Assembly (NCBI GenBank): GCA_036971475.1
Contig: JBAIZL010000001.1
Location: 145,257,544-145,321,543 of the forward strand
DNA from: Prosapia bicincta
Lineage: Eukaryota > Arthropoda > Insecta > Hemiptera > Cercopidae
Direction of reading: 5' to 3'
DNA length: 64,000 nt
The stretch's first letter is position 1. The number at the start of each line of letters is the position of its first letter. The notes beneath the pieces are model-generated. The model ran no database searches. It worked only from the letters and a program-made list of their open reading frames with translations, and was not told the origin of the DNA. The position numbers were made by a program, and so were the translations under genes. Shown here in pieces: positions 11,601 through 26,500 of this stretch.

Positions 11601-14600
11601 GGAAATGTCCTTTCTTGCACATAAGCATGCTTTATTATGATGAGTAACAGAGATTAAGTGGAAGTATTTATAAAATTTAGTAGGCTGGACAGCACGTTAT
11701 TGGAGGCTTTGCAAGTTCAGCTTCACTCTCTCCGTATGCCTATTTCATTAGATGACTACTCTATTTGTATTAGTGCTTTGTGGTGTATACGTGCAACCCT
11801 CGGGAGGAAAGTCGATATCCACCTCTCAAGGAAATGTCCTTTCTTGCACATAAGCATGCTTTATTATGATGAGTAACAGAGATTAAGTGGAAGTATTTAT
11901 AAAATTTAGTAGGCTGGACAGCACGTTATTGGAGGCTTTGCAAGTTCAGCTTCACTATCTCTGTATGCCTATTTCATTAGATGACTACTCTATTTGTATT
12001 AGTGCTTTGTGGTGTATACGTGCAACCCTCGGGAGGAAAGCCGATATCCACCTCTCAAGGAAATGTCCTTTCTTGCACATAAGCATGCTTTATTAGGATT
12101 AGTAACAGAGATTAAGTGGAAGTATTTATAAAATTTAGTAGGCTGGACAGCACGTTATTGGGGACTTTACGAGTTCAGCTTCACTCTCTCCGTATGCCTA
12201 TTTCATTAGATGACTACTCTATTTGTATTAGTGCTTTGTGGTGTATACGTGCAACCCTCGGGAGGAAAGCCGATATCCACCTCTCAAGGAAATGTCCTTT
12301 CTTGCACATAAGCATGCTTTATTATGATGAGTAACAGAGATTAAGTGGAAGTATTTATAAAATTTAGTACGCTGGACAGCACGTTATTGGGGACTTTACG
12401 AGTTCAGCTTCACTATCTCTGTATGCCTATTTCATTAGATGACTACTCTATTTGTATTAGTGCTTTGTGGTGTATACGTGCAACCCTCGGGAGGAAAGTC
12501 GATATCCACCTCTCAAGGAAATGTCCTTTCTTGCACATAAGCATGCTTTATTAGGATTAGTAACAGAGATTAAGTGGAAGTATTTATAAAATTTAGTAGG
12601 CTGGACAGCACGTTATTGGGGACTTTACGAGTTCAGCTTCACTATCTCTGTATGCCTATTTCATTAGATGGCTACTCCATTTGTATTAGTGCTATGTGGT
12701 GTATACGTGCAACCCTCGGGAGGAAAGTCGATATCCACCTCTCAAGGAAATGTCCTTTCTTGCACATAAGCATGCTTTATTAGGATTAGTAACAGAGATT
12801 AAGTGGAAGTATTTATAAAATTTAGTAGGCTGGACAGCACGTTATTGGGGACTTTACGAGTTCAGCTTCACTATCTCTGTATGCCTATTTCATTAGATGG
12901 CTACTCCATTTGTATTAGTGCTATGTGGTGTATACGTGCAACCCTCGGGAGGAAAGTCGATATCCACCTCTCAAGGAAATGTCCTTTCTTGCACATAAGC
13001 ATGCTTTATTAGGATTAGTAACAGAGATTAAGTGGAAGTATTTATAAAATTTAGTAGGCTGGACAGCACGTTATTGGGGACTTTACGAGTTCAGCTTCAC
13101 TATCTCTGTATGCCTATTTCATTAGATGACTACTCTATTTGTATTAGTGCTATGTGGTGTATACGTGCAACCCTCGGGAGGAAAGTCGATATCCACCTCT
13201 CAAGGAAATGTCCTTTCTTGCACATAAGCATGCTTTATTAGGATTAGTAACAGAGATTAAGTGGAAGTATTTATAAAATTTAGTAGGCTGGACAGCACGT
13301 TATTGGGGACTTTACGAGTTCAGCTTCACTATCTCTGTATGCCTATTTCATTAGATGACTACTCTATTTGTATTAGTGCTTTGTGGTGTATACGTGCAAC
13401 CCTCGGGAGGAAAGCCGATATCCACCTCTCAAGGAAATGTCCTTTCTTGCACATAAGCATGCTTTATTATGATGAGTAACAGAGATTAAGTGGAAGTATT
13501 TATAAAATTTAGTAGGCTGGACAACACGTTATTGGAGGCTTTGCAAGTTCAGCTTCACTCTCTCCGTATGCCTATTTCATTAGATGACTACTCTATTTGT
13601 ATTAGTGCTTTGTGGTGTATACGTGCAACCCTCGGGAGGAAAGCCGATATCCACCTCTCAAGGAAATGTCCTTTCTTGCACATAAGCATGCTTTATTATG
13701 ATGAGTAACAGAGATTAAGTGGAAGTATTTATAAAATTTAGTAGGCTGGACAGCACGTTATTGGAGGCTTTGCAAGTTCAGCTTCACTATCTCTGTATGC
13801 CTATTTCATTAGATGACTACTCTATTTGTATTAGTGCTTTGTGGTGTATACGTGCAACCCTCGGGAGGAAAGTCGATATCCACCTCTCAAGGAAATGTCC
13901 TTTCTTGCACATAAGCATGCTTTATTAGGATTAGTAACAGAGATTAAGTGGAAGTATTTATAAAATTTAGTACGCTGGACCGCACGTTATTGGGGACTTT
14001 ACGAGTTCAGCTTCACTATCTCTGTATGCCTATTTCATTAGATGACTACTCTATTTGTATTAGTGCTTTGTGGTGTATACGTGCAACCCTCGGGAGGAAA
14101 GTCGATATCCACCTCTCAAGGAAATGTCCTTTCTTGCACATAAGCATGCTTTATTAGGATTAGTAACAGAGATTAAGTGGAAGTATTTATAAAATTTAGT
14201 ACGCTGGACCGCACGTTATTGGGGACTTTACGAGTTCAGCTTCACTATCTCTGTATGCCTATTTCATTAGATGACTACTCTATTTGTATTAGTGCTATGT
14301 GGTGTATACGTGCAACCCTCGGGAGGAAAGTCGATATCCACCTCTCAAGGAAATGTCCTTTCTTGCACATAAGCATGCTTTATTAGGATTAGTAACAGAG
14401 ATTAAGTGGAAGTATTTATAAAATTTAGTACGCTGGAACGCACGTTATTGGGGACTTTACGAGTTCAGCTTCACTATCTCTGTATGCCTATTTCATTAGA
14501 TGACTACTCTATTTGTATTAGGGCTTTGTGGTGTATACGTGCAACCCTCGGGAGGAAAGTCGATATCCACCTCTCAAGGAAATGTCCTTTCTTGCACATA

Positions 14601-16466
14601 AGCATGCTTTATTAGGATTAGTAACAGAGATTAAGTGGAAGTATTTATAAAATTTAGTACGCTGGACCGCACGTTATTGGGGACTTTACGAGTTCAGCTT
14701 CACTATCTCTGTATGCCTATTTCATTAGATGACTACTCTATTTGTATTAGTGCTATGTGGTGTATATGTGCAACCCTCGGGAGGAAAGCCGATATCCACC
14801 TCTCAAGGAAATGTCCTTTCTTGCACATAAGCATGCTTTATTAGGATTAGTAACAGAGATTAAGTGGAAGTATTTATAAAATTTAGTAGGCTGGACAGCA
14901 CGTTATTGGGGACTTTACGAGTTCAGCTTCACTATCTCTGTATGCCTATTTCATTAGATAACTACTCTATTTGTATTAGTGCTTTGTGGTGTATACGTGC
15001 AACCCTCGGGAGGAAAGCCGATATCCACCTCTCAAGGAAATGTCCTTTCTTGCACATAAGCATGCTTTATTAGGATTAGTAACAGAGATTAAGTGGAAGT
15101 ATTTATAAAATTTAGTAGGCTGGACAGCACGTTATTGGGGACTTTACGAGTTCAGCTTCACTATCTCTGTATGCCTATTTCATTAGATGACTACTCTATT
15201 TGTATTAGTGCTTTGTGGTGTATACGTGCAACCCTCGGGAGGAAAGCCGATATCCACCTCTCAAGGAAATGTCCTTTCTTGCACATAAGCATGCTTTATT
15301 AGGATTAGTAACAGAGATTAAGTGGAAGTATTTATAAAATTTAGTAGGCTGGACAGCACGTTATTGGAGGCTTTGCAAGTTCAGCTTCACTATCTCTGTA
15401 TGCCTATTTCATTAGATGACTACTCTATTTGTAATAGTGCTTTGTGGTGTATACGTGCAACCCTCGGGAGGAAAGTCGATATCCACCTCTCAAGGAAATG
15501 TCCTTTCTTGCACATAAGCATGCTTTATTAGGATTAGTAACAGAGATTAAGTGGAAGTATTTATAAAATTTAGTACGCTGGACCGCACGTTATTGGGGAC
15601 TTTACGAGTTCAGCTTCACTATCTCTGTATGCCTATTTCATTAGATGACTACTCTATTTGTATTAGTGCTTTGTGGTGTATACGTGCAACCCTCGGGAGG
15701 AAAGTCGATATCCACCTCTCAAGGAAATGTCCTTTCTTGCACATAAGCATGCTTTATTAGGATTAGTAACAGAGATTAAGTGGAAGTATTTATAAAATTT
15801 AGTACGCTGGACCGCACGTTATTGGGGACTTTACGAGTTCAGCTTCACTATCTCTGTATGCCTATTTCATTAGATGACTACTCTATTTGTATTAGTGCTA
15901 TGTGGTGTATACGTGCAACCCTCGGGAGGAAAGTCGATATCCACCTCTCAAGGAAATGTCCTTTCTTGCACATAAGCATGCTTTATTAGGATTAGTAACA
16001 GAGATTAAGTGGAAGTATTTATAAAATTTAGTACGCTGGACCGCACGTTATTGGGGACTTTACGAGTTCAGCTTCACTATCTCTGTATGCCTATTTCATT
16101 AGATGACTACTCTATTTGTATTAGTGCTTTGTGGTGTATACGTGCAACCCTCGGGAGGAAAGTCGATATCCACCTCTCAAGGAAATGTCCTTTCTTGCAC
16201 ATAAGCATGCTTTATTAGGATTAGTAACAGAGATTAAGTGGAAGTATTTATAAAATTTAGTACGCTGGACCGCACGTTATTGGGGACTTTACGAGTTCAG
16301 CTTCACTATCTCTGTATGCCTATTTCATTAGATGACTACTGTATTTGTATTAGTGCTATGTGGTGTATATGTGCAACCCTCGGGAGGAAAGCCGATATCC
16401 ACCTCTCAAGGAAATGTCCTTTCTTGCACATAAGCATGCTTTATTAGGATTAGTAACAGAGATTAA

Positions 16467-19400
16467 GTGGAAGTATTTATAAAATTTAGTAGGCTGGACA
16501 GCACGTTATTGGGGACTTTACGAGTTCAGCTTCACTATCTCTGTATGCCTATTTCATTAGATAACTACTCTATTTGTATTAGTGCTTTGTGGTGTATACG
16601 TGCAACCCTCGGGAGGAAAGCCGATATCCACCTCTCAAGGAAATGTCCTTTCTTGCACATAAGCATGCTTTATTAGGATTAGTAACAGAGATTAAGTGGA
16701 AGTATTTATAAAATTTAGTAGGCTGGACAGCACGTTATTGGGGACTTTACGAGTTCAGCTTCACTATCTCTGTATGCCTATTTCATTAGATGACTACTCT
16801 ATTTGTATTAGTGCTTTGTGGTGTATACGTGCAACCCTCGGGAGAAAAGCCGATATCCACCTCTCAAGGAAATGTCCTTTCTTGCACATAAGCATGCTTT
16901 ATTAGGATTAGTAACAGAGATTAAGTGGAAGTATTTATAAAATTTAGTAGGCTGGACAGCACGTTATTGGAGGCTTTGCAAGTTCAGCTTCACTATCTCT
17001 GTATGCCTATTTCATTAGATGGCTACTCTATTTGTATTAGTGCTTTGTGGTGTATACGTGCAACCCTCGGGAGGAAAGCCGATATCCACCTCTCAAGGAA
17101 ATGTCCTTTCTTGCACATAAGCATGCTTTATTAGGATTAGTAACAGAGATTAAGTGGAAGTATTTATAAAATTTAGTAGGCTGGACAGCACGTTATTGGA
17201 GGCTTTGCAAGTTCAGCTTCACTATCTCTGTATGCCTATTTCATTAGATGACTACTCTATTTGTATTAGTGCTTTGTGGTGTATACGTGCAACCCTCGGG
17301 AGGAAAGCCGATATCCACCTCTCAAGGAAATGTCCTTTCTTGCACATAAGCATGCTTTATTAGGATTAGTAACAGAGATTAAGTGGAAGTATTTATAAAA
17401 TTTAGTAGGCTGGACAGCACGTTATTGGAGGCTTTGCAAGTTCAGCTTCACTATCTCCGTATGCCTATTTCATTAGATGACTACTCCATTTGTATTAGTG
17501 CTATGTGGTGTATACGTGCAACCCTCGGGAGGAAAGTCGATATCCACCTCTCAAGGAAATGTCCTTTCTTGCACATAAGCATGCTTTATTAGGATTAGTA
17601 ACAGAGATTAAGTGGAAGTATTTACAAAATTTAGTAGGCTGGACAGCACGTTATTGGAGGCTTTGCAAGTTCAGCTTCACTATCTCTGTATGCCTATTTC
17701 ATTAGATGGCTACTCTATTTGTATTAGTGCTATGTGGTGTATACGTGCAACCCTCGGGAGGAAAGTCGATATCCACCTCACAAGGAAATGTCCTTTCTTG
17801 CACATAAGCATGCTTTATTAGGATTAGTAACAGAGATTAAGTGGAAGTATTTATAAAATTTAGTAGGCTGGACAGCACGTTATTGGGGACTTTACGAGTT
17901 CAGCTTCACTATCTCTGTATGCCTATTTCATTAGATGACTACTCTATTTGTATTAGTGCTTTGTGGTGTATACGTGCAACCCTCGGGAGGAAAGCCGATA
18001 TCCACCTCTCAAGGAAATGTCCTTTCTTGCACATAAGCATGCTTTATTATGATGAGTAACAGAGATTAAGTGGAAGTATTTATAAAATTTAGTACGCTGG
18101 ACAGCACGTTATTGGGGACTTTACGAGTTCAGCTTCACTATCTCTGTATGCCTATTTCATTAGATGACTACTCTATTTGTATTAGTGCTTTGTGGTGTAT
18201 ACGTGCAACCCTCGGGAGGAAAGCCGATATCCACCTCTCAAGGAAATGTCCTTTCTTGCACATAAGCATGCTTTATTAGGATTAGTAACAGAGATTAAGT
18301 GGAAGTATTTATAAAATTTAGTAGGCTGGACAGCACGCTATTGGAGGCTTTACGAGTTCAGCTTCACTATCTCCGTATGCCTATTTCATTAGATGACTAC
18401 TCTATTTGTATTAGTGCTTTGTGGTGTATATGTGCAACCCTCGGGAGGAAAGTCGATATCCACCTCTCAAGGAAATGTCCTTTCTTGCACATAAGCATGC
18501 TTTATTAGGATTAGTAACAGAGATTAAGTGGAAGTATTTATAAAATTTAGTAGGCTGGACAGCACGTTATTGGGGACTTTACGAGTTCAGCTTCACTATC
18601 TCCGTATGCCTATTTCATTAGATGACTACTCTATTTGTATTAGTGCTATGTGGTGTATACGTGCAACCCTCGGGAGGAAAGTCGATATCCACCTCTCAAG
18701 GAAATGTCCTTTCTTGCACATAAGCATGTTTTATTAGGATTAGTAACAGAGATTAAGTGGAAGTATTTATAAAATTTAGTACGCTGGACAGCACGTTATT
18801 GGGGACTTTACGAGTTCAGCTTCACTATCTCCGTATGCCTATTTCATTAGATGACTACTCTATTTGTATTAGTGCTTTGTGGTGTATACGTGCAACCCTC
18901 GGGAGGAAAGTCGATATCCACCTCTCAAGGAAATGTCCTTTCTTGCACATAAGCATGCTTTATTAGGATTAGTAACAGAGATTAAGTGGAAGTATTTATA
19001 AAATTTAGTAGGCTGGACAGCACGTTATTGGGGACTTTACGAGTTCAGCTTCACTCTCTCCGTATGCCTATTTCATTAGATGGCTACTCCATTTGTATTA
19101 GTGCTTTGTGGTGTATACGTGCAACCCTCGGGAGGAAAGCCGATATCCACCTCTCAAGGAAATGTCCTTTCTTGCACATAAGCATGCTTTATTAGGATTA
19201 GTAACAGACATTAAGTGGAAGTATTTATAAAATTTAGTAGGCTGGACAGCACGTTATTGGAGGCTTTACGAGTTCAGCTTCACTATCTCCGTATGCCTAT
19301 TTCATTAGATGACTACTCTATTTGTATTAGTGCTTTGTGGTGTATATGTGCAACCCTCGGGAGGAAAGTCGATATCCACCTCTCAAGGAAATGTCCTTTC

Positions 19401-22400
19401 TTGCACATAAGCATGCTTTATTAGGATTAGTAACAGAGATTAAGTGGAAGTATTTATAAAATTTAGTAGGCTGGACAGCACGTTATTGGGGACTTTACGA
19501 GTTCAGCTTCACTATCTCCGTATGCCTATTTCATTAGATGACTACTCTATTTGTATTAGTGCTATGTGGTGTATACGTGCAACCCTCGGGAGGAAAGTCG
19601 ATATCCACCTCTCAAGGAAATGTCCTTTCTTGCACATAAGCATGCTTTATTAGGATTAGTAACAGAGATTAAGTGGAAGTATTTATAAAATTTAGTACGC
19701 TGGACAGCACGTTATTGGGGACTTTACGAGTTCAGCTTCACTCTCTCCGTATGCCTATTTCATTAGATGGCTACTCCATTTGTATTAGTGCTATGTGGTG
19801 TATATGTGCAACCCTCGGGAGGAAAGCCGATATCCACCTCTCAAGGAAATGTCCTTTCTTGCACATAAGCATGCTTTATTAGGATTAGTAACAGAGATTA
19901 AGTGGAAGTATTTATAAAATTTAGTACGCTGGACAGCACGTTATTGGGGACTTTACGAGTTCAGCTTCACTCTCTCCGTATGCCTATTTCATTAGATGGC
20001 TACTCCATTTGTATTAGTGCTATGTGGTGTATATGTGCAACCCTCGGGAGGAAAGCCGATATCCACCTCTCAAGGAAATGTCCTTTCTTGCACATAAGCA
20101 TGCTTTATTAGGATGAGTAACAGAGATTAAGTGGAAGTATTTATAAAATTTAGTACGCTGGACCGCACGTTATTGGGGACTTTACGAGTTCAGCTTCACT
20201 ATCTCTGTATGCCTATTTCATTAGATGACTACTCTATTTGTATTAGTGCTTTGTGGTGTATACGTGCAACCCTCGGGAGGAAAGCCGATATCCACCTCTC
20301 AAGGAAATGTCCTTTCTTGCACATAAGCATGCTTTATTATGATGAGTAACAGAGATTAAGTGGAAGTATTTATAAAATTTAGTACGCTGGACCGCACGTT
20401 ATTGGGGACTTTACGAGTTCAGCTTCACTATCTCTGTATGCCTATTTCATTAGATGACTACTCTATTTGTATTAGTGCTTTGTGGTGTATACGTGCAACC
20501 CTCGGGAGGAAAGCCGATATCCACCTCTCAAGGAAATGTCCTTTCTTGCACATAAGCATGCTTTATTATGATGAGTAACAGAGATTAAGTGGAAGTATTT
20601 ATAAAATTTAGTACGCTGGACAGCACGTTATTGGGGACTTTACGAGTTCAGCTTCACTCTCTCCGTATGCCTATTTCATTAGATGACTACTCTATTTGTA
20701 TTAGTGCTATGTGGTGTATATGTGCAACCCTCGGGAGGAAAGCCGATATCCACCTCTCAAGGAAATGTCCTTTCTTGCACATAAGCATGCTTTATTAGGA
20801 TTAGTAACAGAGATTAAGTGGAAGTATTTATAAAATTTAGTACGCTGGACAGCACGTTATTGGTGACTTTACGAGTTCAGCTTCACTCTCTCCGTATGCC
20901 TATTTCATTAGATGACTACTCTATTTGTATTAGTGCTTTGTGGTGTATACGTGCAACCCTCGGGAGGAAAGTCGATATCCACCTCTCAAGGAAATGTCCT
21001 TTCTTGCACATAAGCATGCTTTATTAGGATTAGTAACAGAGATTAAGTGGAAGTATTTATAAAATTTAGTAGGCTGGACAGCACGTTATTGGGGACTTTA
21101 CGAGTTCAGCTTCACTCTCTCCGTATGCCTATTTCATTAGATGGCTACTCCATTTGTATTAGTGCTATGTGGTGTATATGTGCAACCCTCGGGAGGAAAG
21201 CCGATATCCACCTCTCAAGGAAATGTCCTTTCTTGCACATAAGCATGCTTTATTAGGATTAGTAACAGAGATTAAGTGGAAGTATTTATAAAATTTAGTA
21301 GGCTGGACAGCACGTTATTGGGGACTTTACGAGTTCAGCTTCACTCTCTCCGTATGCCTATTTCATTAGATGGCTACTCCATTTGTATTAGTGCTATGTG
21401 GTGTATACGTGCAACCCTCGGGAGGAAAGCCGATATCCACCTCTCAAGGAAATGTCCTTTCTTGCACATAAGCATGCTTTATTAGGATTAGTAACAGAGA
21501 TTAAGTGGAAGTATTTATAAAATTTAGTAGGCTGGACAGCACGTTATTGGGGACTTTACGAGTTCAGCTTCACTCTCTCCGTATGCCTATTTCATTAGAT
21601 GGCTACTCCATTTGTATTAGTGCTATGTGGTGTATATGTGCAACCCTCGGGAGGAAAGCCGATATCCACCTCTCAAGGAAATGTCCTTTCTTGCACATAA
21701 GCATGCTTTATTAGGATTAGTAACAGAGATTAAGTGGAAGTATTTATAAAATTTAGTAGGCTGGACAGCACGTTATTGGGGACTTTACGAGTTCAGCTTC
21801 ACTCTCTCCGTATGCCTATTTCATTAGATGGCTACTCCATTTGTATTAGTGCTATGTGGTGTATACGTGCAACCCTCGGGAGGAAAGCCGATATCCACCT
21901 CTCAAGGAAATGTCCTTTCTTGCACATAAGCATGCTTTATTATGATGAGTAACAGAGATTAAGTGGAAGTATTTATAAAATTTAGTAGGCTGGACAGCAC
22001 GTTATTGGGGACTTTACGAGTTCAGCTTCACTCTCTCCGTATGCCTATTTCATTAGATGGCTACTCCATTTGTATTAGTGCTTTGTGGTGTATACGTGCA
22101 ACCCTCGGGAGGAAAGCCGATATCCACCTCTCAAGGAAATGTCCTTTCTTGCACATAAGCATGCTTTATTATGATGAGTAACAGAGATTAAGTGGAAGTA
22201 TTTATAAAATTTAGTAGGCTGGACAGCACGTTATTGGGGACTTTACGAGTTCAGCTTCACTCTCTCCGTATGCCTATTTCATTAGATGGCTACTCCATTT
22301 GTATTAGTGCTTTGTGGTGTATACGTGCAACCCTCGGGAGGAAAGCCGATATCCACCTCTCAAGGAAATGTCCTTTCTTGCACATAAGCATGCTTTATTA

Positions 22401-23565
22401 GGATGAGTAACAGAGATTAAGTGGAAGTATTTAAAAAATTTAGTACGCTGGACAGCACGTTATTGGGGACTTTACGAGTTCAGCTTCACTATCTCCGTAT
22501 GCCTATTTCATTAGATGACTACTCTATTTGTATTAGTGCTATGTGGTGTATACGTGCAACCCTCGGGAGGAAAGCCGATATCCACCTCTCAAGGAAATGT
22601 CCTTTCTTGCACAAAACCATGCGTTATTAGGATGAGTAACAGAGATTAAGTGGAAGCATTTATAAAATTTAGTACGCTGGACAGCACGTTATTGGGGACT
22701 TTACGAGTTCAGCTTCACTATCTCCGTATGCCTATTTCATTAGATAACTACACTATTTGTATTAGTGCTATGTGGTGTATACGTGCAACCCTCGGGAGGA
22801 AAGCCGATACCCACCTCTCAAGGAAATGTCCTTTCTTGCACATAAGCATGCTTTATTAGGATTAGTAACAGAGATTAAGTGGAAGTATTTATAAAATTTA
22901 GTACGCTGGACCGCACGTTATTGGGGACTTTACGAGTTCAGCTTCACTATCTCCGTATGCCTATTTCATTAGATGACTACTCTATTTGTATTAGTGCTAT
23001 GTGGTGTATACGTGCAACCCTCGGGAGGAAAGTCGATATCCACCTCTCAAGGAAATGTCCTTTCTTGCACATAACCATGCGTTATTAGGATGAGTAACAG
23101 AGATTAAGTGGAAGCATTTATAAAATTTAGTAGGCTAGACAGCACGTTATTGGGGACATTACGAGTTCAGCTTCACTATCTCCGTATGCCTATTTCATTA
23201 GATGACTACTCTATTTGTATTAGTGCTATGTGGTGTATATGTGCAACCCTCGGGAGGAAAGTCGATATCCACCTCTCAAGGAAATGTCCTTTCTTGCACA
23301 TAAGCATGCTTTATTAGGATGAGTAACAGAGATTAAGTGGAAGCATTTATAAAATTTAGTACGCTGGACAGCACGTTATTGGGGACTTTACGAGTTCAGC
23401 TTCACTATCTCTGTATGCCTATTTCATTAGATAACTACTCTATTTGTATTAGTGCTTTGTGGTGTATACGTGCAACCCTCGGGAGAAAAGCCGATAACCA
23501 CCTCTCAAGGAAATGTCCTTTCTTGCACATAAGCATGCTTTATTAGGATTAGTAACAGAGATTAA
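16467..23565. repeat. 31-unit block, copy A of a 7,099-bp duplication
   Basis: Thirty-one consecutive 229-bp units whose order of unit variants is repeated in the next 7,099 bp. Rare private markers are shared at exactly +7,099: a TTTACAAAATTT unit at 17612, an ACCTCACAAGG change in the same unit, an AGCATGTTTTATT change in the unit at 18528, TATTGGTGAC in the unit at 20818, and TTTAAAAAATTT in the unit at 22421. The left breakpoint lies close to 16467, because the preceding unit (16238) does not match the unit before copy B. Confidence 0.95.
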
Positions 23566-26500
23566 GTGGAAGTATTTATAAAATTTAGTAGGCTGGACAG
23601 CACGTTATTGGGGACTTTACGAGTTCAGCTTCACTATCTCTGTATGCCTATTTCATTAGATAACTACTCTATTTGTATTAGTGCTTTGTGGTGTATACGT
23701 GCAACCCTCGGGAGGAAAGCCGATATCCACCTCTCAAGGAAATGTCCTTTCTTGCACATAAGCATGCTTTATTAGGATTAGTAACAGAGATTAAGTGGAA
23801 GTATTTATAAAATTTAGTAGGCTGGACAGCACGTTATTGGGGACTTTACGAGTTCAGCTTCACTATCTCTGTATGCCTATTTCATTAGATGACTACTCTA
23901 TTTGTATTAGTGCTTTGTGGTGTATACGTGCAACCCTCGGGAGAAAAGCCGATATCCACCTCTCAAGGAAATGTCCTTTCTTGCACATAAGCATGCTTTA
24001 TTAGGATTAGTAACAGAGATTAAGTGGAAGTATTTATAAAATTTAGTAGGCTGGACAGCACGTTATTGGAGGCTTTGCAAGTTCAGCTTCACTATCTCTG
24101 TATGCCTATTTCATTAGATGGCTACTCTATTTGTATTAGTGCTTTGTGGTGTATACGTGCAACCCTCGGGAGGAAAGCCGATATCCACCTCTCAAGGAAA
24201 TGTCCTTTCTTGCACATAAGCATGCTTTATTAGGATTAGTAACAGAGATTAAGTGGAAGTATTTATAAAATTTAGTAGGCTGGACAGCACGTTATTGGAG
24301 GCTTTGCAAGTTCAGCTTCACTATCTCTGTATGCCTATTTCATTAGATGACTACTCTATTTGTATTAGTGCTTTGTGGTGTATACGTGCAACCCTCGGGA
24401 GGAAAGCCGATATCCACCTCTCAAGGAAATGTCCTTTCTTGCACATAAGCATGCTTTATTAGGATTAGTAACAGAGATTAAGTGGAAGTATTTATAAAAT
24501 TTAGTAGGCTGGACAGCACGTTATTGGAGGCTTTGCAAGTTCAGCTTCACTATCTCCGTATGCCTATTTCATTAGATGACTACTCCATTTGTATTAGTGC
24601 TATGTGGTGTATACGTGCAACCCTCGGGAGGAAAGTCGATATCCACCTCTCAAGGAAATGTCCTTTCTTGCACATAAGCATGCTTTATTAGGATTAGTAA
24701 CAGAGATTAAGTGGAAGTATTTACAAAATTTAGTAGGCTGGACAGCACGTTATTGGAGGCTTTGCAAGTTCAGCTTCACTATCTCTGTATGCCTATTTCA
24801 TTAGATGGCTACTCTATTTGTATTAGTGCTATGTGGTGTATACGTGCAACCCTCGGGAGGAAAGTCGATATCCACCTCACAAGGAAATGTCCTTTCTTGC
24901 ACATAAGCATGCTTTATTAGGATTAGTAACAGAGATTAAGTGGAAGTATTTATAAAATTTAGTAGGCTGGACAGCACGTTATTGGGGACTTTACGAGTTC
25001 AGCTTCACTATCTCTGTATGCCTATTTCATTAGATGACTACTCTATTTGTATTAGTGCTTTGTGGTGTATACGTGCAACCCTCGGGAGGAAAGCCGATAT
25101 CCACCTCTCAAGGAAATGTCCTTTCTTGCACATAAGCATGCTTTATTATGATGAGTAACAGAGATTAAGTGGAAGTATTTATAAAATTTAGTACGCTGGA
25201 CAGCACGTTATTGGGGACTTTACGAGTTCAGCTTCACTATCTCTGTATGCCTATTTCATTAGATGACTACTCTATTTGTATTAGTGCTTTGTGGTGTATA
25301 CGTGCAACCCTCGGGAGGAAAGCCGATATCCACCTCTCAAGGAAATGTCCTTTCTTGCACATAAGCATGCTTTATTAGGATTAGTAACAGAGATTAAGTG
25401 GAAGTATTTATAAAATTTAGTAGGCTGGACAGCACGCTATTGGAGGCTTTACGAGTTCAGCTTCACTATCTCCGTATGCCTATTTCATTAGATGACTACT
25501 CTATTTGTATTAGTGCTTTGTGGTGTATATGTGCAACCCTCGGGAGGAAAGTCGATATCCACCTCTCAAGGAAATGTCCTTTCTTGCACATAAGCATGCT
25601 TTATTAGGATTAGTAACAGAGATTAAGTGGAAGTATTTATAAAATTTAGTAGGCTGGACAGCACGTTATTGGGGACTTTACGAGTTCAGCTTCACTATCT
25701 CCGTATGCCTATTTCATTAGATGACTACTCTATTTGTATTAGTGCTATGTGGTGTATACGTGCAACCCTCGGGAGGAAAGTCGATATCCACCTCTCAAGG
25801 AAATGTCCTTTCTTGCACATAAGCATGTTTTATTAGGATTAGTAACAGAGATTAAGTGGAAGTATTTATAAAATTTAGTACGCTGGACAGCACGTTATTG
25901 GGGACTTTACGAGTTCAGCTTCACTATCTCCGTATGCCTATTTCATTAGATGACTACTCTATTTGTATTAGTGCTTTGTGGTGTATACGTGCAACCCTCG
26001 GGAGGAAAGTCGATATCCACCTCTCAAGGAAATGTCCTTTCTTGCACATAAGCATGCTTTATTAGGATTAGTAACAGAGATTAAGTGGAAGTATTTATAA
26101 AATTTAGTAGGCTGGACAGCACGTTATTGGGGACTTTACGAGTTCAGCTTCACTCTCTCCGTATGCCTATTTCATTAGATGGCTACTCCATTTGTATTAG
26201 TGCTTTGTGGTGTATACGTGCAACCCTCGGGAGGAAAGCCGATATCCACCTCTCAAGGAAATGTCCTTTCTTGCACATAAGCATGCTTTATTAGGATTAG
26301 TAACAGACATTAAGTGGAAGTATTTATAAAATTTAGTAGGCTGGACAGCACGTTATTGGAGGCTTTACGAGTTCAGCTTCACTATCTCCGTATGCCTATT
26401 TCATTAGATGACTACTCTATTTGTATTAGTGCTTTGTGGTGTATATGTGCAACCCTCGGGAGGAAAGTCGATATCCACCTCTCAAGGAAATGTCCTTTCT

